In this document: positions 8,638-17,940 of the stretch, piece by piece
Position numbering within the stretch: position 1 is the stretch's first letter
Layout: every line of letters starts with the position of its first letter
Source: Clostridiales bacterium
Lineage (GTDB): Bacteria; Bacillota; Clostridia; Oscillospirales; Butyricicoccaceae
Assembly (NCBI GenBank): GCA_004555915.1
Contig: SFJM01000018.1
Location: forward strand, 1-64,000
Direction of reading: 5' to 3'
Length of the DNA stretch: 64,000 nt
Notes under the pieces: generated by a model
Told to the model about the DNA's origin: nothing
Databases searched by the model: none
Seen by the model: only the letters and a program-made list of their open reading frames with translations
Made by a program: the position numbers and the translations under genes

Positions 8638-8666
8638 ATTATACCATTTTCCCGCAACACACGCAA
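8638..8666 (-). promoter_or_regulatory. glgB promoter
   Basis: Minus-strand TTGCGT, 17-base spacer, TATAAT with an extended TGG just before the -10, about 35 bases upstream of the glgB start. The AT-rich stretch 8667-8820 between this and the next promoter holds nothing else I recognise. Confidence 0.7.
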
Positions 8667-8822
8667 CGATAAAAACAGACAGACTGATGAAAACAGCATG
8701 AATCACCGATATATTCAACAAATAAATAAAATATTATCAATATCATACAAACACAGGATATATACATGCTTATCATGTAAAATGAATAAAAATTGACCGG
8801 AATTGCTTCTGTGAATTTTCCA

Positions 8823-8851
8823 GTGACAAATACCCACCGTTGCGGTATAAT
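8823..8851 (+). promoter_or_regulatory. Promoter of the Big2/pseudo-deacetylase gene
   Basis: GTGACA, 17-base spacer, TATAAT, about 53 bases before the ATG at 8904. Confidence 0.7.
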
Positions 8852-8903
8852 AAGCTTATCTATCCGAATCTATGATGTTCCCTTTTCGCAGGAGTTGAAA
8901 ATC

Positions 8904-10796
8904 ATGAAACATATCAAACGATTGGGCTGTCTTGTGCTGGCAGGGCTGCTGTTATGCGGCGTACTGGCAGCAGCATTGCCCCGGGAGGATACGGCAGTCC
9001 AGCAGCAGGCATCCATTCCGGCGCTTGCCCTTGAACCGGAAAAAGAGCAGCTTTATACCATGAAGGTGGCTGACCGGGTTCAGCTGCAAATTGTAGAAAC
9101 CACAGAACCGGAACAGCCGGAACCCGATTCCGGTGCACCGGAGGAAACCCCCGGTTCCGCGCCGGATGCCGAACTGCCGGAGGAGCCCGGCTCTGAGCCT
9201 GCCCCGCCGGATGCAACGGCCAGCAGCTGGAAAAGTGACGATGAAACGGTTGTCACCGTGGAGGAAACCGGCCTGGTAACTGCCGTAGGCGAAGGCACCA
9301 CCAGGGTATACCGGGCTGTGACACAGGGGATTGTTTCGGTTACCATTACGGTTTCCGGTTATGCTGTGACGGAAGTACAGCTGGAAGCCGCTGGCACCAT
9401 GAAGGTTGGGGAAACCCAGACCATTCAGGCTACAATCCTGCCGGAGCAGGCGGAAACCACGCTCCGGTGGTCCTCGGACAATCCGGATGTACTGGCTGTT
9501 TCCGATGATGGCACGGTAACCGCTGTCAGCACCGGCAAGGCAGCCATTACGGCAGAAGCGGAAAACGGTATCACTGCTTCGGTGGAAATGACGGTTTCCG
9601 AGGATGTCCTCAACGGTATTTCCATCCAGCCCGCTTCCCTGTCCCTGAAAATCGGCGCCAGCCAGGCGGTTTCCATTGTAACCGATCCGGCCGGTATGGA
9701 TCCGGGCGAAATCAGCTGGAAATCCAGTGATTCCTCCATTGCTTATTATAAAAACGGAAAAATCCATGGTGCCGGGGCAGGTAATGCCACCATCACCGCC
9801 ACAACAGCCGATGGCAAATCCACTTCCTGTAAGGTACGTGTCACCGGCGGCAGTCTTGCCGTCAATCCGGAAGCACTGACCCTGCGTGTCGGTGCAGTAC
9901 AGACCATTCAGGCGTATGTCACCCCCAGGGGGACACCGGTCACATGGGCCTCCGGCACCCCGGCTGTTGCCCGTGTGGATCAAAACGGCAGAGTGACTGC
10001 AATCAAGAAAGGCGCAGCCCTGATTACAGCGAAGGCAGGCGGACTGACGGCTACCTGTGTGGTTACTGTGATCCAGCCAACCACCCCCAATCCCATCCGT
10101 CCTTCCACACCGAATACCGGTTCTTCCAACTTTTTCCCGTTCTCAGGCGGCGGTATCCTGTACCTGCCGGGAAGCCTGATCTCGACGGATACATTTTATA
10201 CCATGCCCGCCAATATTCCCTCTGCTGTCTATCTGACGGTGGACAGTGACCTGGGCACTGCGACAGATTCTATCCTGTCCGCATTGTCCAGCTACCATAC
10301 AGCAGCAACCTTCTTTGTCCCCATCAATGACCTGTACGCATCGGATGATGTCCTGCGGCATATTGCAGGCAACGGCAACAGCATTGGTTTCCTGCTGACG
10401 GCGGAACAGGCTTCCGCCTATAACACCATCCAGATGCTGAATACGGCAAATGAACAGCTTTCTGTGATTACCGGCACACCGACTTACCTGGTACGGATTG
10501 CCGGCGGCAGCAGCGGAAATATTACCCCGGAGCAGGCAGCAGCCCTTATGAATGCCGGATACCGGCTGTGGGACTGGAACATCACTGCACGGGAAACCGC
10601 CCTGTCTGCTGAAAACGCCTATGCATCCATCAGCCGCGGAATCAATACCACCAACGCTGTGACAGTACGCTTTGGCAGCAATACCAATACCGCCGCTGTC
10701 CTGCAGCAGCTTCTGCCCTATATGAAATACTGCGGCATACCGGCATATGCCATCAGCGCCGGCGACCTGCCGGTGTGCAACACGGCGGCAGGGTAA
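8904..10796 (+). CDS. Secreted Big2 (bacterial Ig-like) repeat protein with a degenerate polysaccharide-deacetylase-like domain
   Basis: A 630-residue exported protein. A signal peptide (KHIKR, then hydrophobic LGCLVLAGLLLCGVLAAA) is followed by four Big2 Ig-like domains at roughly 40-150, 155-232, 235-315 and 318-390. The first is interrupted by an acidic Pro/Glu-rich loop (about 67-103). A Pro/Ser/Thr linker leads to a C-terminal domain (about 440-620) whose strand order matches NodB deacetylases. Its catalytic motifs are lost: YLTVDSDLG replaces TFDDGP, and the HxxxH metal motif is absent (SIGFLLTAEQAS). It probably binds rather than cuts cell-surface glycan. ATG at 8904 has GGAG upstream. 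The intact homologue at 58,579 gives a comparison. Confidence 0.75.
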   Translation: MKHIKRLGCLVLAGLLLCGVLAAALPREDTAVQQQASIPALALEPEKEQLYTMKVADRVQLQIVETTEPEQPEPDSGAPEETPGSAPDAELPEEPGSEPAPPDATASSWKSDDETVVTVEETGLVTAVGEGTTRVYRAVTQGIVSVTITVSGYAVTEVQLEAAGTMKVGETQTIQATILPEQAETTLRWSSDNPDVLAVSDDGTVTAVSTGKAAITAEAENGITASVEMTVSEDVLNGISIQPASLSLKIGASQAVSIVTDPAGMDPGEISWKSSDSSIAYYKNGKIHGAGAGNATITATTADGKSTSCKVRVTGGSLAVNPEALTLRVGAVQTIQAYVTPRGTPVTWASGTPAVARVDQNGRVTAIKKGAALITAKAGGLTATCVVTVIQPTTPNPIRPSTPNTGSSNFFPFSGGGILYLPGSLISTDTFYTMPANIPSAVYLTVDSDLGTATDSILSALSSYHTAATFFVPINDLYASDDVLRHIAGNGNSIGFLLTAEQASAYNTIQMLNTANEQLSVITGTPTYLVRIAGGSSGNITPEQAAALMNAGYRLWDWNITARETALSAENAYASISRGINTTNAVTVRFGSNTNTAAVLQQLLPYMKYCGIPAYAISAGDLPVCNTAAG

Positions 10797-10840
10797 ACGG
10801 CATCCCTTCCCATATCCCCCATGAAACGGAGCGTTAACCT

Positions 10841-11431
10841 ATGTCTACCGATATCCGCGCACTGCTGGAAGCCAGCATGAAAACCAAAGAACTGCGCCCC
10901 TCCGATATCCCGGAGCTGGATTTATATATGGATCAGATTATCAGCCTGATGAGCACCCATCTGGGCAATGAGGGCGAAAAGGAACCTTTAACCCGTACCA
11001 TGATCCATAATTACAGCAAAGCCGGTGTCATCGCCCCGGTCAAGGGTAAAAAATATTCCAAAGAGCATATTTTACAGATGCTTGCGGTATATTCCCTCAA
11101 AAATACCCTGACCATCACCCAGATCAAACGTATCCTGTCCGGCATTGCCCAGAGCGGCAGCGGTGCAAAGGAGCTGGCCGATTGCTTCAATACCCAACTG
11201 GAACGTCGGGATGCTGTCAGTACGCATTTGATGCGTTCACTGGAACAGATGATGAAAGAAAATGATATGAATGTGGATACGCCGGAAGCCGCTCTTGCTT
11301 TCCTGCTCACCCTGACGGACCTGACCGATACCCTGACCGCCTTTGCTTCTGCCATTACACAGGAATGCTTTCCGGAACTGCCGGAAAAGCCGGGTAAAAA
11401 TAAAAAAACAGACAAAAAAACCTCCCGGTAA
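10841..11431 (+). CDS. DUF1836 domain protein with MerR-like helix-turn-helix
   Basis: 196 residues. The central part (about 55-95) has the DUF1836 signature: LTRTMIHNYSKAGVI, PVKGKKYSKEHILQM, then LTITQIKRIL, resembling the MerR-type DNA-binding fold. The C-terminus ends in a Lys-rich tail. Members are predicted regulators of unknown target. The gene follows the Big2 gene by 44 bases on the same strand and may share its promoter, ending at a bidirectional terminator that overlaps its stop codon. Confidence 0.8.
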   Translation: MSTDIRALLEASMKTKELRPSDIPELDLYMDQIISLMSTHLGNEGEKEPLTRTMIHNYSKAGVIAPVKGKKYSKEHILQMLAVYSLKNTLTITQIKRILSGIAQSGSGAKELADCFNTQLERRDAVSTHLMRSLEQMMKENDMNVDTPEAALAFLLTLTDLTDTLTAFASAITQECFPELPEKPGKNKKTDKKTSR

Positions 11432-11443
11432 AACGGGAGGTTT
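11418..11443. terminator. Bidirectional terminator between convergent genes
   Basis: AAACCTCCCG / CGGGAGGTTT, 10-bp stem. The left arm includes the stop of the DUF1836 gene; the minus-strand gene ends five bases to the right. Confidence 0.85.
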
Positions 11444-11448
11444 CTGCT

Positions 11449-12177
11449 TTATGTTTCTTCTTCCATGGAAGCCTGATAGGCACGGTAAACTGCCGTGGAC
11501 ATCTGAATCAGCTGTAATACAGCCGGAAGCTGTGCAATTTCATCCCGTGTTACCGGGTCTTCCAGAATTTCTGTAATATTCTGTTTGGCAAGGAATGCTT
11601 CTGAGGGCATAGTCTGCCGTTTCCACTGGCACAGCCAGCCTAACTGCTGCCCCAGATCATAGACAGAATCGGAATAATAATATCCCAATGCCGCCGTAGA
11701 TAATTCATCCTTTTCCGTATCCAGACAGGTTTCTGACGAGACATATACCATCAATGGGAACTGTGCACCGGATGGCCGGATTTTTGCCGCAGCACTTTGC
11801 AGATCCACCAGCGTTTCCTTGATAAATGGCAATTGTGCCAGATTATTCTGTATGCCTTCCGACAGTTTTTCCTCTGAAATCGAGCCATTCGGTACAGAAC
11901 CCAGTGCCACATCTGCCAGCTGCTGCTGGACATCTTCCACTGCGGCCTGGATATTGGTACCGGAAATGCCTGCTGTGGCGGAAAAACCAAGATTTTCAGC
12001 CGCTGTCGTACCAGTCAATGCCTTTACCAGCCGGTTATGTGCCTGCATCAGCTGGATGGGACTGGCATCAAAATATGCCTTGAGATCCGCGGCGGACATG
12101 GCGGGACGGTCCTCCAGCGCGGTAATCAGATGCTCCAGTGCGTCAATCTGCGCACTGGAAATGGTTGGAGTTGCCAA
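11449..12177 (-). CDS. Unrecognised protein with phage tail-fibre-like motif
   Basis: 242 residues, soluble, acidic, no signal peptide. The segment TAGISGTNIQAAVEDVQQQL is the repeat type seen in phage tail-fibre and baseplate-associated proteins, and SEEKLSEGIQNNLAQLP resembles the same class. No other phage gene is nearby, so this is either a domesticated fragment or an unrelated helical protein. The start is TTG at 12177, supported by AAAGGAGG 11 bases upstream; no ATG or GTG fits. The gene is convergent with DUF1836 and has its own spacing on the other side. Function unknown. Confidence 0.6.
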   Translation of the reverse strand: MATPTISSAQIDALEHLITALEDRPAMSAADLKAYFDASPIQLMQAHNRLVKALTGTTAAENLGFSATAGISGTNIQAAVEDVQQQLADVALGSVPNGSISEEKLSEGIQNNLAQLPFIKETLVDLQSAAAKIRPSGAQFPLMVYVSSETCLDTEKDELSTAALGYYYSDSVYDLGQQLGWLCQWKRQTMPSEAFLAKQNITEILEDPVTRDEIAQLPAVLQLIQMSTAVYRAYQASMEEET

Positions 12178-12289
12178 GACGGGGAAAACCTCCTTTTTAT
12201 ATATGGATTGGTGAGCTGCCTGACTGATATAATAGGAGCATTCCTCCCGCCTGTCAAACCGGTTTTTCCCCTGTTTTTCTCAAAAAAGA

Positions 12290-12330
12290 AACAAAAATCC
12301 CATGGAAAACTACGGCTCTCCATGGGATTG
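12290..12330 (-). terminator. Terminator of the DEAD-box helicase gene
   Basis: AATCCCATGGA / TCCATGGGATT, 11-bp stem with T-rich tail on the minus strand, about 43 bases past the stop. Confidence 0.85.
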
Positions 12331-12372
12331 TCCTGTATTTGTCCGGAATGGATTTTTCCTTCCGGAATTTTT

Positions 12373-13713
12373 TTATGCCTCCGGTGTACCTGCCGGTTTT
12401 TTCCGCCTGCGTCTGGGACGACGGGGACGATTGTTTTCCTTTGCCTGCTCTGCCGGCTGTTCCGCAGCCGCTTCCACATTCTGGGGCTTATTGTTGTTCA
12501 GATTGCGTCTGCTCCGTCCGCCGCGGCGGGAACGGGAGCGTCCACGGGAAGGCTTGCCCTCATGGGGCTTTTCCTGCATGGGATAGGGATTGTCCTCCCG
12601 TACCGGAATCTGTTTGTCAATGGTTTTCTCAATGCGCCGCAGGTATGGCACCTCATCCGCCTGACAGAAGGTAATGGCAATGCCGCCATGTCCCGCACGG
12701 CCGGTTCTGCCGATACGGTGCACATAATTTTCCGGTTCCATGGGTACATCATAATTGATGACATGGGACAGCTCACTGATATCCAGACCGCGCGCCGCGA
12801 TATCCGTGGCAACCAGCACCCGGATTTTCCCTTCTTTAAAGCGGTTGAGCGCATTCTGCCGGTCAATCTGGGATTTATCGCCATGAATGGCATCCGCCCC
12901 CACACGGGAACGGCTCAGCTCACGGGCAACCTTGTCCGCACCGGTCTTGGTACGCACAAATACCAGTGCACGATCCAGCTCCGGGTCACGCAGGGTATAC
13001 AGCAGCAGCTTTTTCTTGTTTTCCCGGTCGACAAAATACACCGACTGGTCAATGGTCTCTACGGTGGTGGATACCGGATTGACCTCTACCCGGGTAAAAT
13101 CCTCCTTGAGCAGCCGCTTGACCAGGGACTGTACCGATTTTGGCATGGTAGCGGAAAACAGCAGGGTCTGCATTTCATGCTCACCCATGCGCTTGATGAT
13201 GCGTTCCACATCATCAATGAAGCCCATATCCAGCATACGGTCGGCTTCATCCAGAATAAACAGTTCAATGTCCTCCAGATCAATATAGCCCTGTCCGCAC
13301 AGGTCATTCAGCCGTCCCGGCGTTGCCACCAGCACATCCACACCGGCGCTGAGGGCCTCGGTCTGGTTATACTGGGATACACCGCCATAGACCAGTGCAC
13401 AGCGGATATCCGTATACTTTGCATAGGTCAGGAAGCTGTCATAAATCTGGATGGCCAGCTCACGGGTGGGGGTGAGAATCAGGGAACGGATGGGCGGAAA
13501 GCCCGGCAGCCGTTCTTCATTTTTTAATTTCTGTAAAATCGGGATGGCAAAGGCACAGGTTTTGCCGGTACCGGTCTGTGCCAGACCCAGTACATCCCTG
13601 CCTGCAATGGCTGCCGGAATTGCCTGCTCCTGAATCGGTGTGGGCACGGTATAGCCCGCATCATCCAGCGCGCGCAGCAGCTCCGCATCAATACCTAAAT
13701 CTTGAAACTGCAT
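12373..13713 (-). CDS. DEAD-box ATP-dependent RNA helicase (CshA/RhlE type)
   Basis: 446 residues with the full superfamily 2 motif set: Q-motif (PTPIQEQAIP), motif I AQTGTGKT, Ia PTRELAIQI, DEAD box LDEADRMLDMGF, SAT motif LFSATMP, and C-terminal RecA motifs ATDIAARGLDI and HRIGRTGRAG. After about residue 375 the protein becomes a basic Arg/Lys-rich tail typical of RNA-binding extensions. It unwinds short RNA duplexes in ribosome assembly or RNA decay. The ATG has AAAGGAG at an unusually long distance (13-14 bases). Single-gene unit with its own terminator. Confidence 0.93.
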   Translation of the reverse strand: MQFQDLGIDAELLRALDDAGYTVPTPIQEQAIPAAIAGRDVLGLAQTGTGKTCAFAIPILQKLKNEERLPGFPPIRSLILTPTRELAIQIYDSFLTYAKYTDIRCALVYGGVSQYNQTEALSAGVDVLVATPGRLNDLCGQGYIDLEDIELFILDEADRMLDMGFIDDVERIIKRMGEHEMQTLLFSATMPKSVQSLVKRLLKEDFTRVEVNPVSTTVETIDQSVYFVDRENKKKLLLYTLRDPELDRALVFVRTKTGADKVARELSRSRVGADAIHGDKSQIDRQNALNRFKEGKIRVLVATDIAARGLDISELSHVINYDVPMEPENYVHRIGRTGRAGHGGIAITFCQADEVPYLRRIEKTIDKQIPVREDNPYPMQEKPHEGKPSRGRSRSRRGGRSRRNLNNNKPQNVEAAAEQPAEQAKENNRPRRPRRRRKKPAGTPEA

Positions 13714-13843
13714 CAGTTCTGCAAATGCTCCTTTATGTTTCGTTTTATCATCATGACATCATCACAATACCAGTATAGCACACAGTCCCCTGTGTACCAA
13801 GTAGCAATGTGCTGATTTTTCCGTTGTTTTGCCGAAAAACCTG

Positions 13844-15361
13844 TCATGCCTCCGGCTGCTGCTGCGGTTCCGTGCGGGGGAGGGACAGATAAAATTCCAC
13901 ACCATCCTCCACATTGCGCACGCCGCAGCCGCCGTCATGTGCCCGCATAATCGCACGGACAATGGACAGACCGATACCGGAGCCGCCGCCGCTGACACGG
14001 GTACGGGACTTATCCAGCTTATAAAATTTCTCCCAGATGTTATCCATTTCCTCCGGGTCTAACATACTGCCCTGATTGCGCACGGTAAGTACCATATGCC
14101 GGGTATCTGCCGTTGTTGCCAGACGGATCAGTCCGCCCTCCGGCGTGTGGTCAATGGCATTGGTCATGTAATTCATCACCGCACGCTCCAGCATGTCATA
14201 ATCCGCCCGCAGGATTTCTTCCCCGATGCCGGACAGATCCACATGCAGGTGTTTTTCCTGCCACATGACCTGTGTTTTTTCCACCACAGCTTCTGCCAGC
14301 TCATATGCGTCAAATTCCGACAGATTGGGCACGGTATTGCCCAGCTCAATCCGGGATAAATCCAGCAGCTGCCGTACCAGATGGTTCATGCGTCTGGCTT
14401 CATCCACAATGATATCACAGTAATAATTCTTATCCTCCTCAGATTCATTGATGCCTACCCGCAGACCCTCCGCATAGCCCTGAATCAAGGCAATCGGCGT
14501 CTTTAAATCATGGGAAATATTGACGATAAATTCCCGCCGCATGTCATCAATATGCTGTTTTTCTTCAATTTCCCGCTGCAGCTGCGCATTGATCTGCTGC
14601 ATATCCTGAATGGAGGATTCCAGTATATCTGACATCTGGTTCAGGCTTCTGCCCAGTTCCCCCAGCTCATCCCCGTCTTTTCCCGTATATTGTTTGGAAA
14701 AATCCAGCCGGGCAATGGAATCCGCCACTTCTGTCATCTCCGAAATCGGGCGTGTAAAGTTCCTGCCGATGAGATAGCCGGAAAGCAGACAGACCAGCAG
14801 GGCAATCAGACCGGAAAACATGAGGAAGATAAAATTCACCGACTGATCTTCCTGTAATGCGGTGGTTGGAATACGCAGCAGGATGGTGTACTGGTTGCCC
14901 AGCCTGCCAATCAACGCAATGGAGGTGATCCTGCCGTTGACCTCATTTAACCGCGAAAAGGTATATCCCTTTTCCTGCAGCTCCTCTTCATCATAGACAT
15001 AAATGGATCTCCCGAACGGGTCCAGCAGTCCACTGCCGATGCGGCTGTCACGGTCATACTGGTAAATGGTATCATATACCGACTGTCCAAAGACATTCAG
15101 GATACTGATACGGATACCATTGCGATTTTCCAGCTCCCGCAGCGCATCAACCGGTATATCCGTATTATTATTATACTGTAAGTATATTTCTTTGTAGGTT
15201 GCTGTCAGCTTCGCCTTTTTCTGCAGCAAATAATACTGCTGGAAAAACAACAGGTTTAACAACAGCATGACAATGACAAAAATGGCCGCTGCCAATGCGA
15301 TACAACTGAAAAAGCGGAATTGCAGGGAATGAATCCCACGATGTTTTTTCCCGGTTTTCAC
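13844..15361 (-). CDS. Two-component sensor histidine kinase
   Basis: 505 residues. Two transmembrane helices (about 14-38 and 178-200) flank an extracytoplasmic sensor domain of about 140 residues. They are followed by HAMP (200-255), a coiled coil, the HisKA dimerisation domain with phospho-acceptor His in NISHDLKTPIALIQGYAEG, and the HATPase domain with N-box NYMTNAIDHT and G-box SGGGSGIGLSIV. It phosphorylates itself and then the partner regulator encoded just upstream; the start overlaps the regulator stop by four bases (ATGA), indicating translational coupling. The signal is not deducible. The overall build resembles cell-envelope stress kinases of the PhoR/WalK class. Confidence 0.93.
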   Translation of the reverse strand: MKTGKKHRGIHSLQFRFFSCIALAAAIFVIVMLLLNLLFFQQYYLLQKKAKLTATYKEIYLQYNNNTDIPVDALRELENRNGIRISILNVFGQSVYDTIYQYDRDSRIGSGLLDPFGRSIYVYDEEELQEKGYTFSRLNEVNGRITSIALIGRLGNQYTILLRIPTTALQEDQSVNFIFLMFSGLIALLVCLLSGYLIGRNFTRPISEMTEVADSIARLDFSKQYTGKDGDELGELGRSLNQMSDILESSIQDMQQINAQLQREIEEKQHIDDMRREFIVNISHDLKTPIALIQGYAEGLRVGINESEEDKNYYCDIIVDEARRMNHLVRQLLDLSRIELGNTVPNLSEFDAYELAEAVVEKTQVMWQEKHLHVDLSGIGEEILRADYDMLERAVMNYMTNAIDHTPEGGLIRLATTADTRHMVLTVRNQGSMLDPEEMDNIWEKFYKLDKSRTRVSGGGSGIGLSIVRAIMRAHDGGCGVRNVEDGVEFYLSLPRTEPQQQPEA

Positions 15362-16038
15362 GACTTCTCCCCTTCAAACCGATAGCCAAAGCCCCGCACG
15401 GTTTCAATCATTTTGCCACATGGCCCCAGCTTGGCCCGTAGCTTTTTCACATGGGTATCCACGGTGCGCAGATCACCAAAATAATCATAGCCCCATACGG
15501 CATTCAGGATATTTTCACGGGATGCGGCAATGTTCTGATTGTTCTTAAAATAAATCAGCAGTTCATATTCCTTAGGCGTCAAATCCACGGTTTTGCCTGC
15601 CACACAGACCTCCCGGCGTACCTCATTGATGGCCAGATCCCCGGACTGGTAGACGCCATTGTCCCGCTGGTGCCGGCGTTTTTCAATGGCACGGACCCGG
15701 GCAGACAGCACAATCGGAGAAAAAGGCTTGGTAATGTAATCATCCGCACCCAGATCAAAGCCAAAGACCTCATCGGTATCCTCTGTCCGCGCGGTGAGCA
15801 TCATCACCGGTACTTCTCTGTTTTTGGCGCGGATATGCCGCAGCACACTCCAGCCATCATATACCGGCATCATCACATCCAGAATAATCAGGTCAATGGT
15901 ATTCAGCCGCTGGTCAATCAGTTCCATGGCCTGGCCGCCATCTGCCGCCTGCAGGACAGTATAGCCATCCCGGCGCAGAAAATCCGACACCAGCCTGCGA
16001 ATCCGTTCCTCATCATCGGCAATCAATATTGTGAACAT
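15358..16038 (-). CDS. OmpR/PhoB-family response regulator
   Basis: 226 residues. Receiver domain (1-120) with acidic pocket ADDEER, phosphorylation site IILDVMMPVYDGW, switch Thr in MLTARTEDTDE and Lys in DDYITKPF. A C-terminal winged helix (about 130-225) has DLTPKEYELLIYF and the recognition segment TVDTHVKKLRAKLG. It binds DNA when phosphorylated by the overlapping kinase. ATG at 16038 is preceded by GGGAGGAG. First gene of the two-gene operon. Confidence 0.95.
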   Translation of the reverse strand: MFTILIADDEERIRRLVSDFLRRDGYTVLQAADGGQAMELIDQRLNTIDLIILDVMMPVYDGWSVLRHIRAKNREVPVMMLTARTEDTDEVFGFDLGADDYITKPFSPIVLSARVRAIEKRRHQRDNGVYQSGDLAINEVRREVCVAGKTVDLTPKEYELLIYFKNNQNIAASRENILNAVWGYDYFGDLRTVDTHVKKLRAKLGPCGKMIETVRGFGYRFEGEKS

Positions 16039-16167
16039 AATGGTACTCCTCCCTGTTTCCGGTTTCATTGTTCTTCATTTTACGTCATTTATGTGAACAT
16101 TGTGTGACAAAATTTGAAACAATCACAGGGAGATGGCAGGCAGTAAATGAAATGGCTTTATCAGGCC

Positions 16168-16337
16168 AAAGGCTCCCTCTTGGAGGGAGCTGTCACGGCT
16201 CTGCCGTGACTGAGGGAGTTGTAAGAGAAAATTTCACTATCAAATAATATCTGAGAGGAAAAGATTTACTTTTTCAACTCCCTCCGTCTTTGTCCTTCGG
16301 ACAAATCCACCCCCCTCCTCTGAGGGAGGCTTTTTTT
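16168..16337 (+). repeat. GGCTCCCTC element, copy C (full length)
   Basis: Left arm with CTCCCTC/GAGGGAG and GTCACGGC/GCCGTGAC hairpins, GAGGGAGTT, an AT-rich divergent core, AACTCCCTCC, a TTTGTCC/GGACAAA hairpin and GAGGGAGGCTTTT. The second hairpin sequence differs completely from copies A, B and I while still pairing, so the stem is conserved by compensatory change. Confidence 0.88.
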
Positions 16338-16590
16338 CGCAACCGTTTCATTGGTATCCTAGCCGGTAAAGTTGGCGGTATAGTTTGAAACTCTCTGTCC
16401 CCAATCCCCATGACCGCCGGATGCTTTTGTTGTATGGGAGCAGACGGCGGTCCGTACCAATGAGGGTAAAGGAGGGAGATTGCAAAGAGGTCGCGTGCTG
16501 CTGAATGCAGCCGAGCGAAGCGAGAGCGAGCCCCCGGCTAACTTAGCAATGGTGCCATCTTTGCAGGAAGAGTATGTATTCACAGAACAG
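16338..16590. repeat. Non-coding flank of copy C with shared repeat motifs
   Basis: It starts with the recurring TTTCATTGGTATCCTAGCC flank motif. Around 16,484-16,508 is a stretch whose reverse complement (CTGCATTCAGCAGCACGCGA) is repeated at about 60,653-60,672. No supported gene lies between the response regulator (16,038) and the glycosyltransferase. Confidence 0.6.
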
Positions 16591-16604
16591 AATATCTCAG
16601 CAAT

Positions 16605-16633
16605 AAAAAAGAACCGGCACATATACCGGTTCT
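16605..16633 (-). terminator. Terminator of the glycosyltransferase gene
   Basis: AGAACCGG / CCGGTTCT stem followed by six T on the minus strand, just past the stop at 16648. Confidence 0.88.
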
Positions 16634-16647
16634 CAAATCTTTTGTTG

Positions 16648-17940
16648 TCACCGCACCTCATCCAGCGATTTGGCAACCTCATGCCGGATCGGCTTCCATT
16701 CCACCTTGCGGAACAGGGCAGCCACGGCAATGGGCAGATAGGTCAGCTGGAACAGCGGGAAGGTAAAGGTATACAGCACCCGCTTCCAGATCGGACAGTT
16801 GCGGATTTTTTTGTGTTCCGTAATCATGGTCACCGCACCCATAAAGAACAGGGAGCTGTAATAGCCCACAATCCAGAACAGCAGGGAGCTGAGCATGCTT
16901 TGCAGCAGATGCGGCATATAGGTGGAGCCGAAGGCTGCCATCAGCAGAATCACCAGATCACAGACCAGAATCGCAATGGTCACCAGCATCGCCGGCATGA
17001 CCGTCATGGTCAGGTCATAGCTGGCAAATTTCTTGATGCGATGCTTGGTAAAAATACCGCCGCTCAGCCGGCTGCCATATTTCGCCACAATCTGGTAAAA
17101 GCCCTTGGCCCACCGCATGCGCTGGGTCCATGACTGTTCAAAGGTGGTGGGCTGTTCATCATACAGCATCGCACCACTGCAATAGCCGATATTTTCCCCC
17201 CGAATGACGGTATCTACCGTAAATTCAATATCCTCCGTCAACAGGTGGTAATTCCAGCCGCCCCGTTCCCGGATCACTTCACTGGCAACCAGGAAACCGG
17301 TGCCGGAAACCGCACAGCTGGTACCCAGCATCATACGGGCATTGTTGAGGAATTTCGCCTCACGCATAAACCACAGGGAATATCCGGCGGAAATCCAGTT
17401 GCTGCCGAAATTCTTGGAATTGCGGTAGCTGGTCATAATCCGATGTCCCTTGCTGAAGGTACGGTTCATTTCCGCAAAATAATTCTCATCCAACAGGTTA
17501 TCCGCATCAATGATGACATAGGCATCATAATAGCTGTCACCCATATCCTCCGCAATATGCTGGAAGGCATAATTCAGGGCATAGCCCTTGCCGACTTCTT
17601 CCGTGTTAAAGCGTTCATAGACAATCGCGCCATGGTCTCTGGCAACCTGTGCGGTATCATCGGTACAGTTGTCCGCAATGACAATGGCATCCAGCAGCTC
17701 AGATGGATAATTCTGTGAATTGATGGTATCCAGCAGCTGCCCAATCACATTGGATTCATTGCGGGCAGAAATCAATGCCGCATACCGATGCTGTTTCACC
17801 GGTTCCCCCGCATGCTTTTTCCTGCGGTGTTTCTGCACCAGCTCGCCCACAAAAACAATGCCGATATATGCCATCTGATACATATACAAAACGGAAATTA
17901 CGGTAATAATCGCCGTATTCATATGTAAGATAAAATTCAC
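16648..17940 (-). CDS. Processive membrane glycosyltransferase, family 2
   Basis: About 430 residues. An N-terminal membrane helix (about 8-30) precedes a cytosolic GT-A domain with IADNCTDDT, the metal-binding VIIDADN (DxD type), the catalytic LTEDIEFTV and the QRMRWAKG motif (QxxRW) of processive enzymes such as cellulose, chitin and hyaluronan synthases. Four or so C-terminal helices follow (about 305-400). It probably makes an extracellular polysaccharide; product unknown. The start is GTG at 17940, placed by GGAGGGG seven bases upstream, rather than upstream ATGs that lack a ribosome-binding site. No polysaccharide operon surrounds it. Confidence 0.85.
   Translation of the reverse strand: MNFILHMNTAIITVISVLYMYQMAYIGIVFVGELVQKHRRKKHAGEPVKQHRYAALISARNESNVIGQLLDTINSQNYPSELLDAIVIADNCTDDTAQVARDHGAIVYERFNTEEVGKGYALNYAFQHIAEDMGDSYYDAYVIIDADNLLDENYFAEMNRTFSKGHRIMTSYRNSKNFGSNWISAGYSLWFMREAKFLNNARMMLGTSCAVSGTGFLVASEVIRERGGWNYHLLTEDIEFTVDTVIRGENIGYCSGAMLYDEQPTTFEQSWTQRMRWAKGFYQIVAKYGSRLSGGIFTKHRIKKFASYDLTMTVMPAMLVTIAILVCDLVILLMAAFGSTYMPHLLQSMLSSLLFWIVGYYSSLFFMGAVTMITEHKKIRNCPIWKRVLYTFTFPLFQLTYLPIAVAALFRKVEWKPIRHEVAKSLDEVR

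Noticed and set aside
16359..16730. 123-codon minus-strand frame downstream of the glycosyltransferase
   Set aside because: It overlaps the glycosyltransferase end and its terminator and is made of repeat DNA; no ribosome-binding site.
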